Below, in pieces: positions 55,459 through 64,000 of a stretch of DNA of 64,000 bases. The DNA comes from Pseudomonas fluorescens (GTDB lineage: Bacteria > Pseudomonadota > Gammaproteobacteria > Pseudomonadales > Pseudomonadaceae), in NCBI RefSeq assembly GCF_000968015.1, contig NZ_LACH01000076.1, positions 2,560 to 66,559 on the forward strand, in the 5' to 3' direction. The notes beneath the pieces were generated by a model. The model had not been told where the DNA came from and searched no databases. It worked only from the letters and a program-made list of their open reading frames with translations. The position numbers were made by a program, and so were the translations under genes. Within the stretch, counting starts at the first letter, position 1. Each line of letters begins with the position of its first letter.

Positions 55459-55708
55459 CGGTGCCGCGGCAGTCTGTCCAAGTCTGCCGCGTCCCCCCAT
55501 TCTCTTCGCCAGAAAACCGCACACAACTGATTTTTATCTTCCTTGTGACCGTCCGCTTTGGACTGTGGATGGAGCGATGGAAAATGAGAGCTAAGCTTCC
55601 TTCTACTGTCGGGCTTATTGAGCAGATTGGGCTTTCGGCCCATGGCGTATAACCGCCTTCGCGGTCTATTTAGAGTTAGCCCTTCACAACAGCCTCGGAG
55701 GGGTGCCC

Positions 55709-55984
55709 ATGAAACGCTTCGCAATGCTCATAGCGATCTCTTTGCTTACCACTGCCTGTCAGAGCACAAATGATAACGGCGTCACCCGACTTGATAATTG
55801 TGTCTGCTATAAATCGTCCGAGGGACAACAAGTGCAAGCATCGCAAATGGCATGGAAAGACCCCGACACGTTGCAGAAACAATTCTCACATTGCATTTGC
55901 CGAGCCTTGATTGACCTGAAGAAGGTCGATGATCCCAGTAAATATTTCGTGCCTGGAACCGAAATAAGAACGGAACTGAAGTAA
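55709..55984 (+). CDS. Small putative lipoprotein
   Basis: 91 residues. Signal MKRFAMLIAISLLTTAC with a lipobox-like LTTAC; mature part has four more Cys (CVCYKSS and HCICRALIDL), which suggests disulfides. GGAGGGG is 5-6 bases before ATG 55709. Function unknown; stands alone between the sulfatase and the GGDEF-EAL gene. Confidence 0.7.
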   Translation: MKRFAMLIAISLLTTACQSTNDNGVTRLDNCVCYKSSEGQQVQASQMAWKDPDTLQKQFSHCICRALIDLKKVDDPSKYFVPGTEIRTELK

Positions 55985-56002
55985 GAAAAGTGTGAATTCG
56001 CA

Positions 56003-56059
56003 CGGTTACGCAGGTGCTGGAAAGTATCGCCTTGCGCGCCGAGCCTGGTTGCGACCCTA
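56003..56059 (+). pseudogene. Fragment of the short repeated gene family
   Basis: Translates to VTQVLESIALRAEPGCDP, matching residues of the 32-kb short protein, then abruptly ends at the stop codon of the leftward GGDEF-EAL gene. Only about 18 codons remain. Confidence 0.7.
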
Positions 56060-58954
56060 ACGCCCCATCAGCGAACTCGCCAACAACGCCTCCAACCCCA
56101 TCGGCTGGGCAAAATAATACCCCTGGGCCTGCCCTGCGCCCATTTCGCGCAGCAAGACCAGCGTCGCTTCATCCTCAACACCTTCGGCCACCACACTCAG
56201 GTCCAGCGATTCGGCCATACGCACAATCGCCCGGACGATCGCGCGACTGCGAGCGCTGGTGGTCAGTTCGAGGATGAACGACTTGTCGATCTTCAAGCCG
56301 CTGAAACGGTATTGATGCACATAGCTCAGGGATGAAAACCCTGCACCGAAGTCATCGAGCACCACCGACATGCCGTTGTCGGCCAATTGCTGCATGGTCA
56401 GTCGGGCAATCGCCGGCTCCGCCACCAGCGCACCTTCGGTCAACTCAAGGCAGATCCGCGACGGCGAAACCCCATGCCGCGCCAACAGTGCAAGCACATC
56501 ACTGGCGAAGTCGGGACGCGTCATGCTGTAGCTGGAGCAATTGACGTGCACCGCAGGCCAGTTGGCGTGCTCGGGCTGTGCGAGGATCAGTGCAATGCTG
56601 TTGAGCATGTACAGGTCCAGTCGACCGATCAGACGCAGCCCCTCGACATCCGGCAAAAACTCGCCTGGCGCGATCACCCGGCCGCCCGGCTGATGCCAGC
56701 GGATCAGCGCTTCAAGGGCCAACAGTTCGCCGCTTTCGACGCTGACAATCGGTTGGAAATACGGCAGCAATTCGTCGGTACGCTTGAGCGCGTTGCGCAA
56801 GGCCCCTTCCCGCTCAACCTGGTCCGAGACTTCACGACGCACTTCCTGATTGAACACCGCGTAGCTGTCGCGCCCGGCGCTCTTGACCCGGTACATCGCC
56901 GCGTCGGCGTCGCGCAGCAAGTCGGCTGGCTCCTGATGGAACTGACTGTCGGCGCTGACGATCCCGATGCTGCAGGACGAAAAAACCTCATAGCCATTGA
57001 TTAAAAACGGCAGGTCAAACGCCACCAGAATCCGTTCAGCGATGTCGATCACCACGTCCAGCGGCGCCTCGGGAGCGAGCACGGAAAACTCATCGCCCCC
57101 CAGGCGCGCCAGCATGTCGGTGTCGCGCAGACAACCGCGCAAACGGTTAGCGGCCTGCATCAACAGCAGGTCGCCAAAATGGTGGCCGAGGCTGTCGTTG
57201 ACCAGTTTGAAACGGTCGAGATCGATGAACATCACCGCCAGGTGTCCGCCTTCGCTGCCGAACTGCGACCAGGCCAGATTGAGGCGCTGTTGCAGGTAGG
57301 TACGATTCGGTAGCCCGGTCAGCGCATCGTGGGAGTTTTCGTGTTGCAACTTGGCATTGGCGTGATCGAGTTCGCGGGTGCGGTTCTGCACCCGGGCTTC
57401 CAGCTTGAGATTGGCGGCATGGATCGCTTCGGCGGCCGTGCGTCGCGACAACGCGGTGTCGATGTGCCGCGACACGAAGGTCAGCAGTTCCTGGTCACGC
57501 AGGGTATAGCGCACCTGCGAGGTATAGCTCTGCACCGCAAGCACGCCACGCACCACATCGCCATCGAACAAGGGGATGCCCAGCCAGGAATGGGATCGAA
57601 AATACACATGGGCAACTTCGATTTCACCGTGCGCAGTCAATCGGTCAGCTTCGTCGGCGTCAATCAGGCAAGGTCGGCGCTGACGGATCACGTACTCGGT
57701 CAAGCCCCGGCTCCCACGCCGTGCCACTGGGCAGGTCGTCTGCCGCTCATCAACGTAATACGGAAAGGTCACTTCACGGGTCGCGTCGTCGAACAGCGCA
57801 ATGTAGAAGTTTCGCGCGAACAGCAGATCACCGACGATGCCATGCAAGGTTTGAAACAACTCAGCCATGTCGCCAGGCTGGCTGGACAGCTCAGCGATCT
57901 GGAACAGCGCGCTCTGCAGATGTTCGGCGCGCTCTCGCTCTGCCACTTCCTGCCTCAACGCGTCGTTGAGTGCCGACAGCTCCAGGGTGCGACGCATCAC
58001 TGTCGCCTCCAGATCCTCTCGGTGCAGAATCCGGTCCAGCGCCATGGCCACGTGGCGGGCTACCACCAGAAACAGCGCGCGGTCCTCGGCGCTGTAGGTA
58101 CGAGAAACGTCGTAGACCTGCATCGCGAGCATGCCAAACACGTCATCCGAGGCATTTTTCAACGGTGCGCCCATCCAGAACTCGGGACGATCACCCACGC
58201 AGTAAAAACGCTCCTCGGCCTGAGCCGCGAGAATGCCGGCGGCGTCGATCAGCAACGGCTGGCCAGTGGTCAATACCTGGCCGGTCAACGACAGGTGCGA
58301 AAGGTCAAGGTATTCGTAGTGCGAGGACTCCACGGCATCGACATCAATGATGTCGACGTAATACGGGTAGTCAATCTTGCCGCTGTGCGGATCATACAAC
58401 GCGAGATAGAAGTTCTCGGCGTCGATCAGGCTAGCCAGCAGTTGGTGAACCCCCACCAGAAATACTGACCGGTCGCGGGTCGAACTGGCCAGGTAGGTAA
58501 TTTCATACAGCACACGTTGAGTAATCTGCGCACGGGCAAGGGTATTCGTCTGCACCTGAATGCCCAGGCGCTGCGCAAACCCGGCGAGCGCCGGTTCCGC
58601 GGCAGCGTCAACTGGCGCAAGCAGCCAACCCAGCACACTTTCACCTTTACCGGTCGGCCAGCGGTGCAAGTGCCGGGTCAGGCAAAAGGTGTCGAACTCT
58701 TCATTCGCAACACTTGAGGGCCACTGCGCCAGTGGGTCGCCCTGCCCGACCAAATGCATTTGTTCGCCAGAACGGTAAACCACCCACGCGGTGGTGTGCG
58801 CCCAGTTACGCGCTGAGTCCAGCAATTGATCGATCGTGTTCTCGTTGCCAACGTAAGCCATGCAGACAGTGTCCGAATTCTGTTCAAGCCGGGATGCGAC
58901 AACGTCGCGATCGCTCGATTGCCGCGGGAAGTCGGTCAATGGACGAAAACTCAT
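56057..58954 (-). CDS. GAF-GAF-GGDEF-EAL cyclic-di-GMP protein
   Basis: 965 residues. Two GAF domains (about 155-305 and 350-500) are followed by a coiled linker, a diguanylate cyclase domain (about 540-705) with intact GGDEF in LARLGGDEFSVL and an inhibitory RDTD site five residues before, and a phosphodiesterase domain (about 715-960) with EALIRW, ELTEGAL and DDFGAGFSSLSY. Both active sites look competent. No membrane helix, so it is a cytosolic sensor, probably of small ligands or redox. Monocistronic. Confidence 0.9.
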   Translation of the reverse strand: MSFRPLTDFPRQSSDRDVVASRLEQNSDTVCMAYVGNENTIDQLLDSARNWAHTTAWVVYRSGEQMHLVGQGDPLAQWPSSVANEEFDTFCLTRHLHRWPTGKGESVLGWLLAPVDAAAEPALAGFAQRLGIQVQTNTLARAQITQRVLYEITYLASSTRDRSVFLVGVHQLLASLIDAENFYLALYDPHSGKIDYPYYVDIIDVDAVESSHYEYLDLSHLSLTGQVLTTGQPLLIDAAGILAAQAEERFYCVGDRPEFWMGAPLKNASDDVFGMLAMQVYDVSRTYSAEDRALFLVVARHVAMALDRILHREDLEATVMRRTLELSALNDALRQEVAERERAEHLQSALFQIAELSSQPGDMAELFQTLHGIVGDLLFARNFYIALFDDATREVTFPYYVDERQTTCPVARRGSRGLTEYVIRQRRPCLIDADEADRLTAHGEIEVAHVYFRSHSWLGIPLFDGDVVRGVLAVQSYTSQVRYTLRDQELLTFVSRHIDTALSRRTAAEAIHAANLKLEARVQNRTRELDHANAKLQHENSHDALTGLPNRTYLQQRLNLAWSQFGSEGGHLAVMFIDLDRFKLVNDSLGHHFGDLLLMQAANRLRGCLRDTDMLARLGGDEFSVLAPEAPLDVVIDIAERILVAFDLPFLINGYEVFSSCSIGIVSADSQFHQEPADLLRDADAAMYRVKSAGRDSYAVFNQEVRREVSDQVEREGALRNALKRTDELLPYFQPIVSVESGELLALEALIRWHQPGGRVIAPGEFLPDVEGLRLIGRLDLYMLNSIALILAQPEHANWPAVHVNCSSYSMTRPDFASDVLALLARHGVSPSRICLELTEGALVAEPAIARLTMQQLADNGMSVVLDDFGAGFSSLSYVHQYRFSGLKIDKSFILELTTSARSRAIVRAIVRMAESLDLSVVAEGVEDEATLVLLREMGAGQAQGYYFAQPMGLEALLASSLMGR

Positions 58955-59174
58955 CAGCGCTCCCTAAGCCAGAAACTGGCAATACTGACTTACCGGTTGC
59001 GCGCAATGCGCCAGTGAGCTTCACGTTTATAGTGTTTTTATTCAATCGGTTTTTTCGAATTGTGAGTAGCTTCCTCATCAGGTCATCCTGTAAGAGCGCC
59101 AACTCAGCTAACGACTGACAAGTGTGCATGCGCACAATTATCCAAGTAGTTCCACCAGGAAAAGGAGCGTCCTT

Positions 59175-59675
59175 ATGGAGCCCGTCACAATTCGTACCCT
59201 GCAAAGCACTGATGCCGAGGCGTTGCTGACTTTTGAAGTGGACAATCGCGAGTGGTTCGAGCGCCACATTGACGCGCGTGGTGCTGCTTTTTACTCGGTG
59301 CAGGGTGTCACCGAGCACGTTGCGGCCTATTTAGCTGATCATGCCACCGGCATCTGGCACCCCTTTGTCATCGAAGACGCTGACGGACAAATAGTGGGCA
59401 GAGCGAACCTGAAAGACATCGACACGTCCACGCGGTCGGCAGAAGTCGGTTATCGGATTGCTCAAAGTGCTTGCGGGCAAGGACTGGCAACGCTGGCGGT
59501 GAAGCATCTGATTCAGCAGGCGCAGTTGCGTTGGAACCTTAAACAGCTGGTTGCCAACGTGTACGCTGAAAATATCGGCTCGGCAAAAGTCCTCAAGCGC
59601 TGTGGCTTCCTGATCGAACAGGTATCCCGGCAAGCAGGAACTGACCAGGAGTATCGGTTTGGCCTTTCAATTTAG
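59175..59675 (+). CDS. GNAT acetyltransferase, RimJ/RimL-like
   Basis: 166 residues: VTIRTLQSTDAEALLTFEVD opening, EVGYRIAQSACGQGLATLAV with the acetyl-CoA loop (QSACGQGLA), and LVANVYAENIGSAKVLKRCG, the conserved strand of RimJ/RimL-type enzymes acetylating protein N-termini or small amines. AAAGGAG precedes ATG 59175. Followed by a terminator. Confidence 0.87.
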   Translation: MEPVTIRTLQSTDAEALLTFEVDNREWFERHIDARGAAFYSVQGVTEHVAAYLADHATGIWHPFVIEDADGQIVGRANLKDIDTSTRSAEVGYRIAQSACGQGLATLAVKHLIQQAQLRWNLKQLVANVYAENIGSAKVLKRCGFLIEQVSRQAGTDQEYRFGLSI

Positions 59676-59718
59676 ATGATTGAAAGATGGATCGATACGC
59701 GTCACGCAGACAAAAAAA

Positions 59719-59747
59719 TGCCCCGCTACCGAATGCGGTGCGGGGCA
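59719..59747. terminator. Bidirectional terminator
   Basis: TGCCCCGC and GCGGGGCA stem with A-run on the left and A/T-run on the right, serving the acetyltransferase gene and perhaps the leftward lipoprotein gene. A second hairpin (TTGGTTG/CCAACCAA) follows at once. Confidence 0.85.
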
Positions 59748-59808
59748 AAAAAATTGGTTGGTTGCGGCCAACCAAAGGAGCTCTGTAGAAAGCGTCTACG
59801 GGCCGGGC

Positions 59809-60183
59809 TCAGATGCATTCCTGTGCGGCGCGCTCAAAACTTGAAGGCAACAAGTTCGAGGCCAGCAAGTGCCGCTCGTAGATGAATACCTTGCCGCCGT
59901 TCCCGGCCTTGTAGGCTTCCAGCACGTTGTCCGTCGAGACTTTGCTCGATACCACGATCCGGTAGCTGCGCTGGGTCTGCGAGACGGTCGGGTTCAACGC
60001 GTTGCCCTGCAATTTCGGTACGACGCACTCAGCGTATTGGGCCGGGGTCTTACTGGTGTGCAAGGTCAGGGTCGGGGCGTTCGGCGCGGAGGCACAACCG
60101 GCGAGCAACAAAGCGCCAATCGCCAGGGCAGGCACGAATAAAAGACGCATCGGTTTCATCCTGAAAATAAAAGGTTCGTTCAT
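59809..60183 (-). CDS. Putative lipoprotein
   Basis: 124 residues. A signal sequence with lipobox ALLLAGC near residue 30 is followed by a compact domain with two further Cys (ECVVPKLQGN, AAQECI) that may form a disulfide. GGGTGATG precedes the ATG at 60183; downstream ATGs at 60159 and 60150 are possible and would shorten the pre-lipobox part. Function unknown. Confidence 0.75.
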   Translation of the reverse strand: MNEPFIFRMKPMRLLFVPALAIGALLLAGCASAPNAPTLTLHTSKTPAQYAECVVPKLQGNALNPTVSQTQRSYRIVVSSKVSTDNVLEAYKAGNGGKVFIYERHLLASNLLPSSFERAAQECI

Positions 60184-60340
60184 CACATCACCCGAATTTT
60201 CGTGAGTGGTGTTTCGTTGGAGGGGGATTTTCCGGCTATTGCCATCAAAGTAGAACTTGCGTTTCATGATGGTCACTATTACCTCTAGCAATAGTTGTGC
60301 GCCGCGCAGACGGATACACACTCAATCACCACTGGAAAAG

Positions 60341-60601
60341 ATGGATGAGGATCGCTCCTTGAGAACTTTTGACTTTATCCGCGACGCCGTTCTACCCGAT
60401 TTTCGTGACCGGGTGGCCGAGTACCTGGTCCAGTACGAAACCGTATTGTTGGGCGAACACGCGCCCGACCCAGAGCTTGCGCGGGCCACCGCCAATCAGT
60501 TGCGCGGTTATTTGCGTGGGTTGAATACCACGCGAGTGTTGGGCATGGCGGATTGGGAAGAACTGGATCGGCGGATAGTGAATACGTGGCTTTCGTCCTG
60601 A
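60341..60601 (+). CDS. Short uncharacterised cytosolic protein
   Basis: 86 residues, helical, no membrane part: FDFIRDAVLPDFRDRVAEYL, LARATANQLRGYLRGLN, then DWEELDRRIVNTWLSS. I do not recognise it. It starts 157 bases from the divergent lipoprotein gene. A longer frame exists upstream but covers that gene's promoter. Confidence 0.6.
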   Translation: MDEDRSLRTFDFIRDAVLPDFRDRVAEYLVQYETVLLGEHAPDPELARATANQLRGYLRGLNTTRVLGMADWEELDRRIVNTWLSS

Positions 60602-60608
60602 CCGACTC

Positions 60609-61031
60609 TTGCGCTCCACACACCTGACTGTAGCGATCAAATCCATCCCCACTGTATCTGCTTCAACCCAGCGACTCCGGTTAGCCTTGTTTCTCATCCA
60701 GGGAAATCTGCGCTTGGCATCGCTGCGCAAAATCTTTATCCGGGCGACCCTCAACAGCCTGCTGAATCCCAAGGCACTGTTGTTCTACATGGTATTCCTG
60801 CCGCAATTCGTCACCTTGGGAGCCAGCAGTGTCACCCTGCAACTGATGGTATTGGGTGTGTTGCTAGCGCTGATCGCCTTGATCTTTCATTCCCTGCTCA
60901 GCGTCTGTGCCGGGCAGCTGCATGGGCGCCTGCGCGCAGGCATAATCCCCAGGCGCTTGGGTGCTTACGGCTTCGCTGTCGTTATGACGGCGCTGGCGGC
61001 GCGTTTGCTGGTGCTGAACCGGCCAGGCTAA
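60609..61031 (+). pseudogene. LysE family exporter, C-terminal remnant
   Basis: From about 60710 the frame reads RATLNSLLNPKALLFYMVFL and continues through three membrane helices to the end of a LysE/RhtB-type exporter. The N-terminal half, including the first helices, is absent; upstream codons do not match. The remaining 105-110 residues cannot form a full carrier. Confidence 0.75.
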
Positions 61032-61049
61032 GGTTGTACAGAGAAGCAG

Positions 61050-61748
61050 TCACTTAGCCTGATTCGATGGATAAAGACCGGCAAGCCGCGCGATCACAAC
61101 ACCCACGTAAAAGACGCCTGAGAATTCTTCGACCATCACAAGTGAGCGGGCGTGGTTGGTCAACGGGAGAACATCGCCGTAACCCGTGGTCGTGAGTGTC
61201 GTGAGGCTGAAATAGATCAGCTTGAAGAAAGTGCCGGGCTGTCCGAAGTCGAGGTGAGCAGGGCCGAATGAGCCAGCGCTGGATATCTCGACCAGGGCAT
61301 AGACGAAGGACCAAGCGAAGGCCAGCATTATGTAACCCGCAAGCGCAGCATGCAGCTTGTCGGCTGTAATGGGCCCGCGCTTGAGAATATAGCGAAGCAC
61401 TCCGCTAAACGAGACGGCAAGAGACGCCGCATAAGATATCCCGGCCAGGTTAAGAATCGCGATGCTCTCAGCCCACAATGCCGTCCATTGAAGGCCAACC
61501 CCAAGCAACGCCAGCCCCAGTTTCAGGATGAACCCCCGCCGAGTCTGCCTGGTGGCGAAAGCGCCCACGAGCAGCACGGTTGAAAACAGAATGCCGAGCA
61601 ACGTGCGAGCAAATATTCCTTCCTCAAGAAAGGGAAACAGGAGGATCAATCCTAGTAGCAGCAGCAATAGATAGGTGCAGGGCCCTCGCCCTATTACCAT
61701 CTGAGCTAAATCCTCGTCAGATTCGGCTTTATCTTGCGGATTTGCCAT
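61050..61748 (-). CDS. Two-pore-helix potassium channel family protein
   Basis: 232 residues. Four to five N-terminal membrane helices are followed by the pore: YFSLTTLTTTGYGDVLPLTN is the potassium selectivity filter (TTTGYGD), flanked by two helices. There is no C-terminal RCK/TrkA domain. It should conduct potassium across the inner membrane. The ATG 61748 starts MANPQDKAES; the longer frame is not supported. Confidence 0.87.
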   Translation of the reverse strand: MANPQDKAESDEDLAQMVIGRGPCTYLLLLLLGLILLFPFLEEGIFARTLLGILFSTVLLVGAFATRQTRRGFILKLGLALLGVGLQWTALWAESIAILNLAGISYAASLAVSFSGVLRYILKRGPITADKLHAALAGYIMLAFAWSFVYALVEISSAGSFGPAHLDFGQPGTFFKLIYFSLTTLTTTGYGDVLPLTNHARSLVMVEEFSGVFYVGVVIARLAGLYPSNQAK

Positions 61749-61878
61749 ACCGGTTTCCCAGGGATTGAAATAACGCTCGAGACCTGACGTTGCACAGTTG
61801 AAATCTGATCTGGCTTTAGATAAGAGTCGGCAGTGAAATTCTAGTCGCGAATGCATGTGAGAGGCTGACCAGTCATCA

Positions 61879-62058
61879 ACGGCCTTACGCAGGTGCGGGA
61901 AAACATTGCCTTGTGCGCCGAGATCGGTTGCGACACGGTGTGTGCTGTCGGACTATTCCAGACTGCTGGCCATTCCGTTGCACTTGCTGGCTGCTGCCAG
62001 CGCCATCTTCGACGGCCTGCTCGCCGAGTTTGTGAAAGAGGAACAACCCAATGAGTAA
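61879..62058 (+). pseudogene. Frameshifted copy of the short repeated gene
   Basis: TQVRENIALCAEIGCDTV matches the 32-kb protein, then a frameshift leads to YSRLLAIPLHLLAAASAIFD and a stop that overlaps the chrA start. The start of the gene is missing. Confidence 0.75.
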
Positions 62059-63409
62059 GGTGCTGGCATCAACGGCTGAAGAGGATCTATCGAGGCCGGA
62101 GGCGATCAGTTTGTGTGAGGCATTCTGGTTCTGGTTGAAGCTCGGCTTCATCAGTTTCGGCGGGCCGGCAGGACAGATTTCGATCATGCACCAGGAATTG
62201 GTAGAACGTCGGCGCTGGATCTCCGAACGACGCTTTCTCCATGCGCTCAACTATTGCATGTTGCTGCCTGGGCCAGAGGCTCAGCAATTGGCGACCTACA
62301 TCGGCTGGCTGATGCATCGAACCTGGGGTGGAGTGATCGCCGGAGTGTTGTTTGTGCTGCCCTCACTGTTCATCCTCATCGCTTTGTCGTGGATGTACAT
62401 CGCGTTCGGCGAAGTGCCTGTGGTGGCCGGCCTCTTCTATGGGATCAAGCCTGCCGTGACGGCCATCGTGGTGCAGGCGGCACACAGGATCGGCATTCGG
62501 GCGCTGAAGAATAATTGGCTGTGGGTGATAGCAGCCGCTTCATTTACCGCGATCTTCGCGTTCAATGTTCCTTTCCCGCTGATCGTATTGGGGGCAGCGT
62601 TAATCGGCTATGTCGGAGGGCGCCTGGCTCCCGAGAAATTCAGAGCCGGGGGTCATAGCGCCGCCAAAAAGTCCTTCGGCCCAGCCTTGATCGATGACGA
62701 CACCCCGCCCCCCGAACATGCCCGGTTCAGCTGGATGAAACTGGCGTTGCTGGCCCTCATCGGCGCAGCGCTGTGGGCGTTGCCGATGGGAATCCTGACC
62801 ACGCTTTTTGGCTGGGAAGGCACCCTGACCCAGATGGGCTGGTTCTTTACCAAGGCCGCGTTGCTGACTTTTGGCGGGGCCTATGCAGTGCTCCCGTATG
62901 TCTATCAAGGTGCGGTCGGTCACTATGGCTGGCTGACCCCGACCCAGATGATCGACGGTTTGGCACTGGGGGAAACCACACCAGGGCCGCTGATCATGGT
63001 GGTGGCCTTCGTCGGCTTTGTTGGAGCGTACGTCTCACAAGTGTTCGGCGCCGATCAGGTGTTTCTGGCCGGGGCTGTCGCGGCCACCCTGGTGACATGG
63101 TTCACCTTCCTGCCCTCGTTCCTGTTCATCCTCGCCGGTGGCCCGTTGGTGGAGTCGACCCACAACGAACTCAAGTTCACTGCGCCGCTTACCGCAATCA
63201 CAGCGGCGGTGGTTGGAGTGATCCTCAATCTGGCCTGTTTCTTCGGCTATCACGTGCTATGGCCGCAAGGCTTCAGCGGCAACCTCGACTGGCCCTCTGC
63301 ACTGATCGCCATTTTGGCGGCAATTGCCTTGTTCCGCTTCAAACGGGGCGTCATTCAGGTGCTGATGGCTTGCGCGCTGGTCGGTTTGGCGGTGCATCTG
63401 CTGCGCTAG
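62051..63409 (+). CDS. chrA: Chromate transporter ChrA (two-domain)
   Basis: 452 residues, about ten membrane helices in two CHR domains. Domain 1: FWLKLGFISFGGPAGQISIM, then RFLHALNYCMLLPGPEAQQL; domain 2: FFTKAALLTFGGAYAVLPYV and MIDGLALGETTPGPLIMVVA. These are the family's signature motifs for chromate (and sulfate) export. AGAGGAAC precedes the ATG. Followed by a strong terminator. No ChrB regulator is seen in the window. Confidence 0.92.
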   Translation: MSKVLASTAEEDLSRPEAISLCEAFWFWLKLGFISFGGPAGQISIMHQELVERRRWISERRFLHALNYCMLLPGPEAQQLATYIGWLMHRTWGGVIAGVLFVLPSLFILIALSWMYIAFGEVPVVAGLFYGIKPAVTAIVVQAAHRIGIRALKNNWLWVIAAASFTAIFAFNVPFPLIVLGAALIGYVGGRLAPEKFRAGGHSAAKKSFGPALIDDDTPPPEHARFSWMKLALLALIGAALWALPMGILTTLFGWEGTLTQMGWFFTKAALLTFGGAYAVLPYVYQGAVGHYGWLTPTQMIDGLALGETTPGPLIMVVAFVGFVGAYVSQVFGADQVFLAGAVAATLVTWFTFLPSFLFILAGGPLVESTHNELKFTAPLTAITAAVVGVILNLACFFGYHVLWPQGFSGNLDWPSALIAILAAIALFRFKRGVIQVLMACALVGLAVHLLR

Positions 63410-63460
63410 AGAGGATGTGATCAGTCGACGCTTACGGACTCAAGCAGCGGAACAAACGAA

Positions 63461-63491
63461 AACGGGCGCCTTGTCGGGCGCCCGTTTTTTT
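63461..63491 (+). terminator. Rho-independent terminator of chrA
   Basis: AACGGGCGCC-TTGTCG-GGCGCCCGTT followed by T-run. Confidence 0.9.
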
Positions 63492-63623
63492 AGGAGTGCG
63501 TGTTGCGGGGTTTGCTAGCTTGCAGCCTGTTTACCTACTGCCGAACGATGCAGACCATCGCAGCCAGCAGCTAAGCTTTATCAGGAGGCCTTCGCGAACT
63601 CCTGAAAAGTAGTGAGGCAAACA

Positions 63624-63761
63624 ATGAGCAAACAACCTCAACCCCGGAGCCGCTCCAACCCCCAACCCAGGTCTCGCCCGGTGGTGCCTGCCCTACCCAG
63701 TAAATCAGGCACCCCGTCCGGGGGCTTGCGCGGTAACTACCCACCGAAGAAGTCCAATTGA
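63624..63761 (+). CDS. Possible small Pro/Arg-rich protein
   Basis: 45 codons opening MSKQPQPRSRSNPQPRSRPV and ending NYPPKKSN, basic and Pro-rich, probably disordered. GTGAGG lies about seven bases before the ATG. No family recognised; it could be a nucleic-acid-binding small protein or a chance frame. Confidence 0.45.
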   Translation: MSKQPQPRSRSNPQPRSRPVVPALPSKSGTPSGGLRGNYPPKKSN

Positions 63762-63826
63762 GCCCAAGCGTGCGGCAGGCTTTGCAAAGGAGTCTGTTGT
63801 AATTCTTTATCAGCAGTTATGGCTGA

Positions 63827-64000
63827 TCAGTGCGATTTTTTCGATATCGATGTCCCGGCTTTGCTCAACCCTTTCGTGTTGTGATCGCCTGGCGTCGAGG
63901 CCGAGATTGCTCTGGCTTTGGCCACGCCGCGAGTATCTTTGGAATGGGCGATGCCTGAAGTCGTTGGGCCATGCCCGCGATCACTATTGCGCTCACTGCC
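63827..64000 (-). CDS. Possible 3' end of a leftward gene, cut by the window
   Basis: The minus-strand frame is open from the window edge to a TGA at 63827. The 57 visible codons include HSKDTRGVAKARAISASTPG and end KAGTSISKKSH, basic and Ser/Thr-rich. Family not recognised; coding status rests on the open frame only. Confidence 0.35.
   Translation of the reverse strand, partial: GSERNSDRGHGPTTSGIAHSKDTRGVAKARAISASTPGDHNTKGLSKAGTSISKKSH

Noticed and set aside
53848..55524. 558-codon minus-strand frame
   Set aside because: Antisense of the sulfatase gene with intact CTPGR site.

Overview
The window looks like a chromosome segment of a fluorescens-type Pseudomonas. GC is high, the palindromic GTGGGAGCGAGC/GCTCGCTCCCAC repeats typical of these genomes are present, and the gene content (MltF-like transglycosylase, Mut7-C protein, DUF1302/DUF1329 pairs, AzlCD, many LysR and GntR regulators) fits. 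I see no rRNA, tRNA, integrase, transposase, phage gene or CRISPR array. Most of the window is accessory metabolism and transport.

Layout. 0-3.3 kb: 3' part of a multicopper oxidase, a YceI protein and an NAD(P)-binding reductase. 3.3-17.6 kb: one coherent catabolic locus. A leftward operon encodes an outer-membrane barrel (DUF1302), a DUF1329 protein, a YCF48/BNR protein and an RND-type transporter. A GntR regulator is transcribed away from it. A second divergent pair of operons follows: FAH-family hydrolase, VOC dioxygenase-like protein and FAD monooxygenase to the left; DUF1185, alcohol dehydrogenase, cupin and FMN reductase to the right. Near-palindromes of the form TTTTGTGCATAAAA lie in both divergent promoter regions, which suggests one GntR regulon for uptake and oxidative breakdown of a hydrophobic, probably aromatic, compound.

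17.6-28.3 kb: a MerR regulator with an NAD-dependent reductase whose promoter has MerR-type geometry; then a leftward acnA-type aconitase, Tat-exported lactonase, MFS carrier and a binding-protein-fold protein without signal peptide. I propose a tricarboxylate (aconitate-like) use cluster. A duplicated REP array and a LysR gene follow. 28.3-35.2 kb: a phosphoribosyltransferase, a membrane protein, an acetyltransferase, a MATE pump, a short protein behind a strongly structured leader, a LysR/azoreductase pair and AzlCD with a decayed LysR gene next to it.

35.3-41.1 kb is the least familiar part: a WYL regulator with a perfect inverted repeat just upstream of its start codon, divergent from an unrecognised 285-residue protein and a 121-residue protein, then a GC-poorer acyltransferase gene between imperfect direct repeats. 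41.2-50.4 kb: a GntR-associated set with an FAD amine/amino-acid oxidase, an alpha/beta hydrolase, a complete peptide-type ABC importer and a C45 (penicillin acyltransferase-like) amidohydrolase, probably for importing and de-acylating an N-acyl compound. 50.6-64 kb: Mut7-C protein, chemoreceptor remnant, MltF-like transglycosylase, arylsulfatase, small lipoproteins, a GAF-GAF-GGDEF-EAL protein, an acetyltransferase, a LysE remnant, a potassium channel and ChrA. Two decayed relatives of the short 32-kb gene lie at 56.0 and 61.9 kb.
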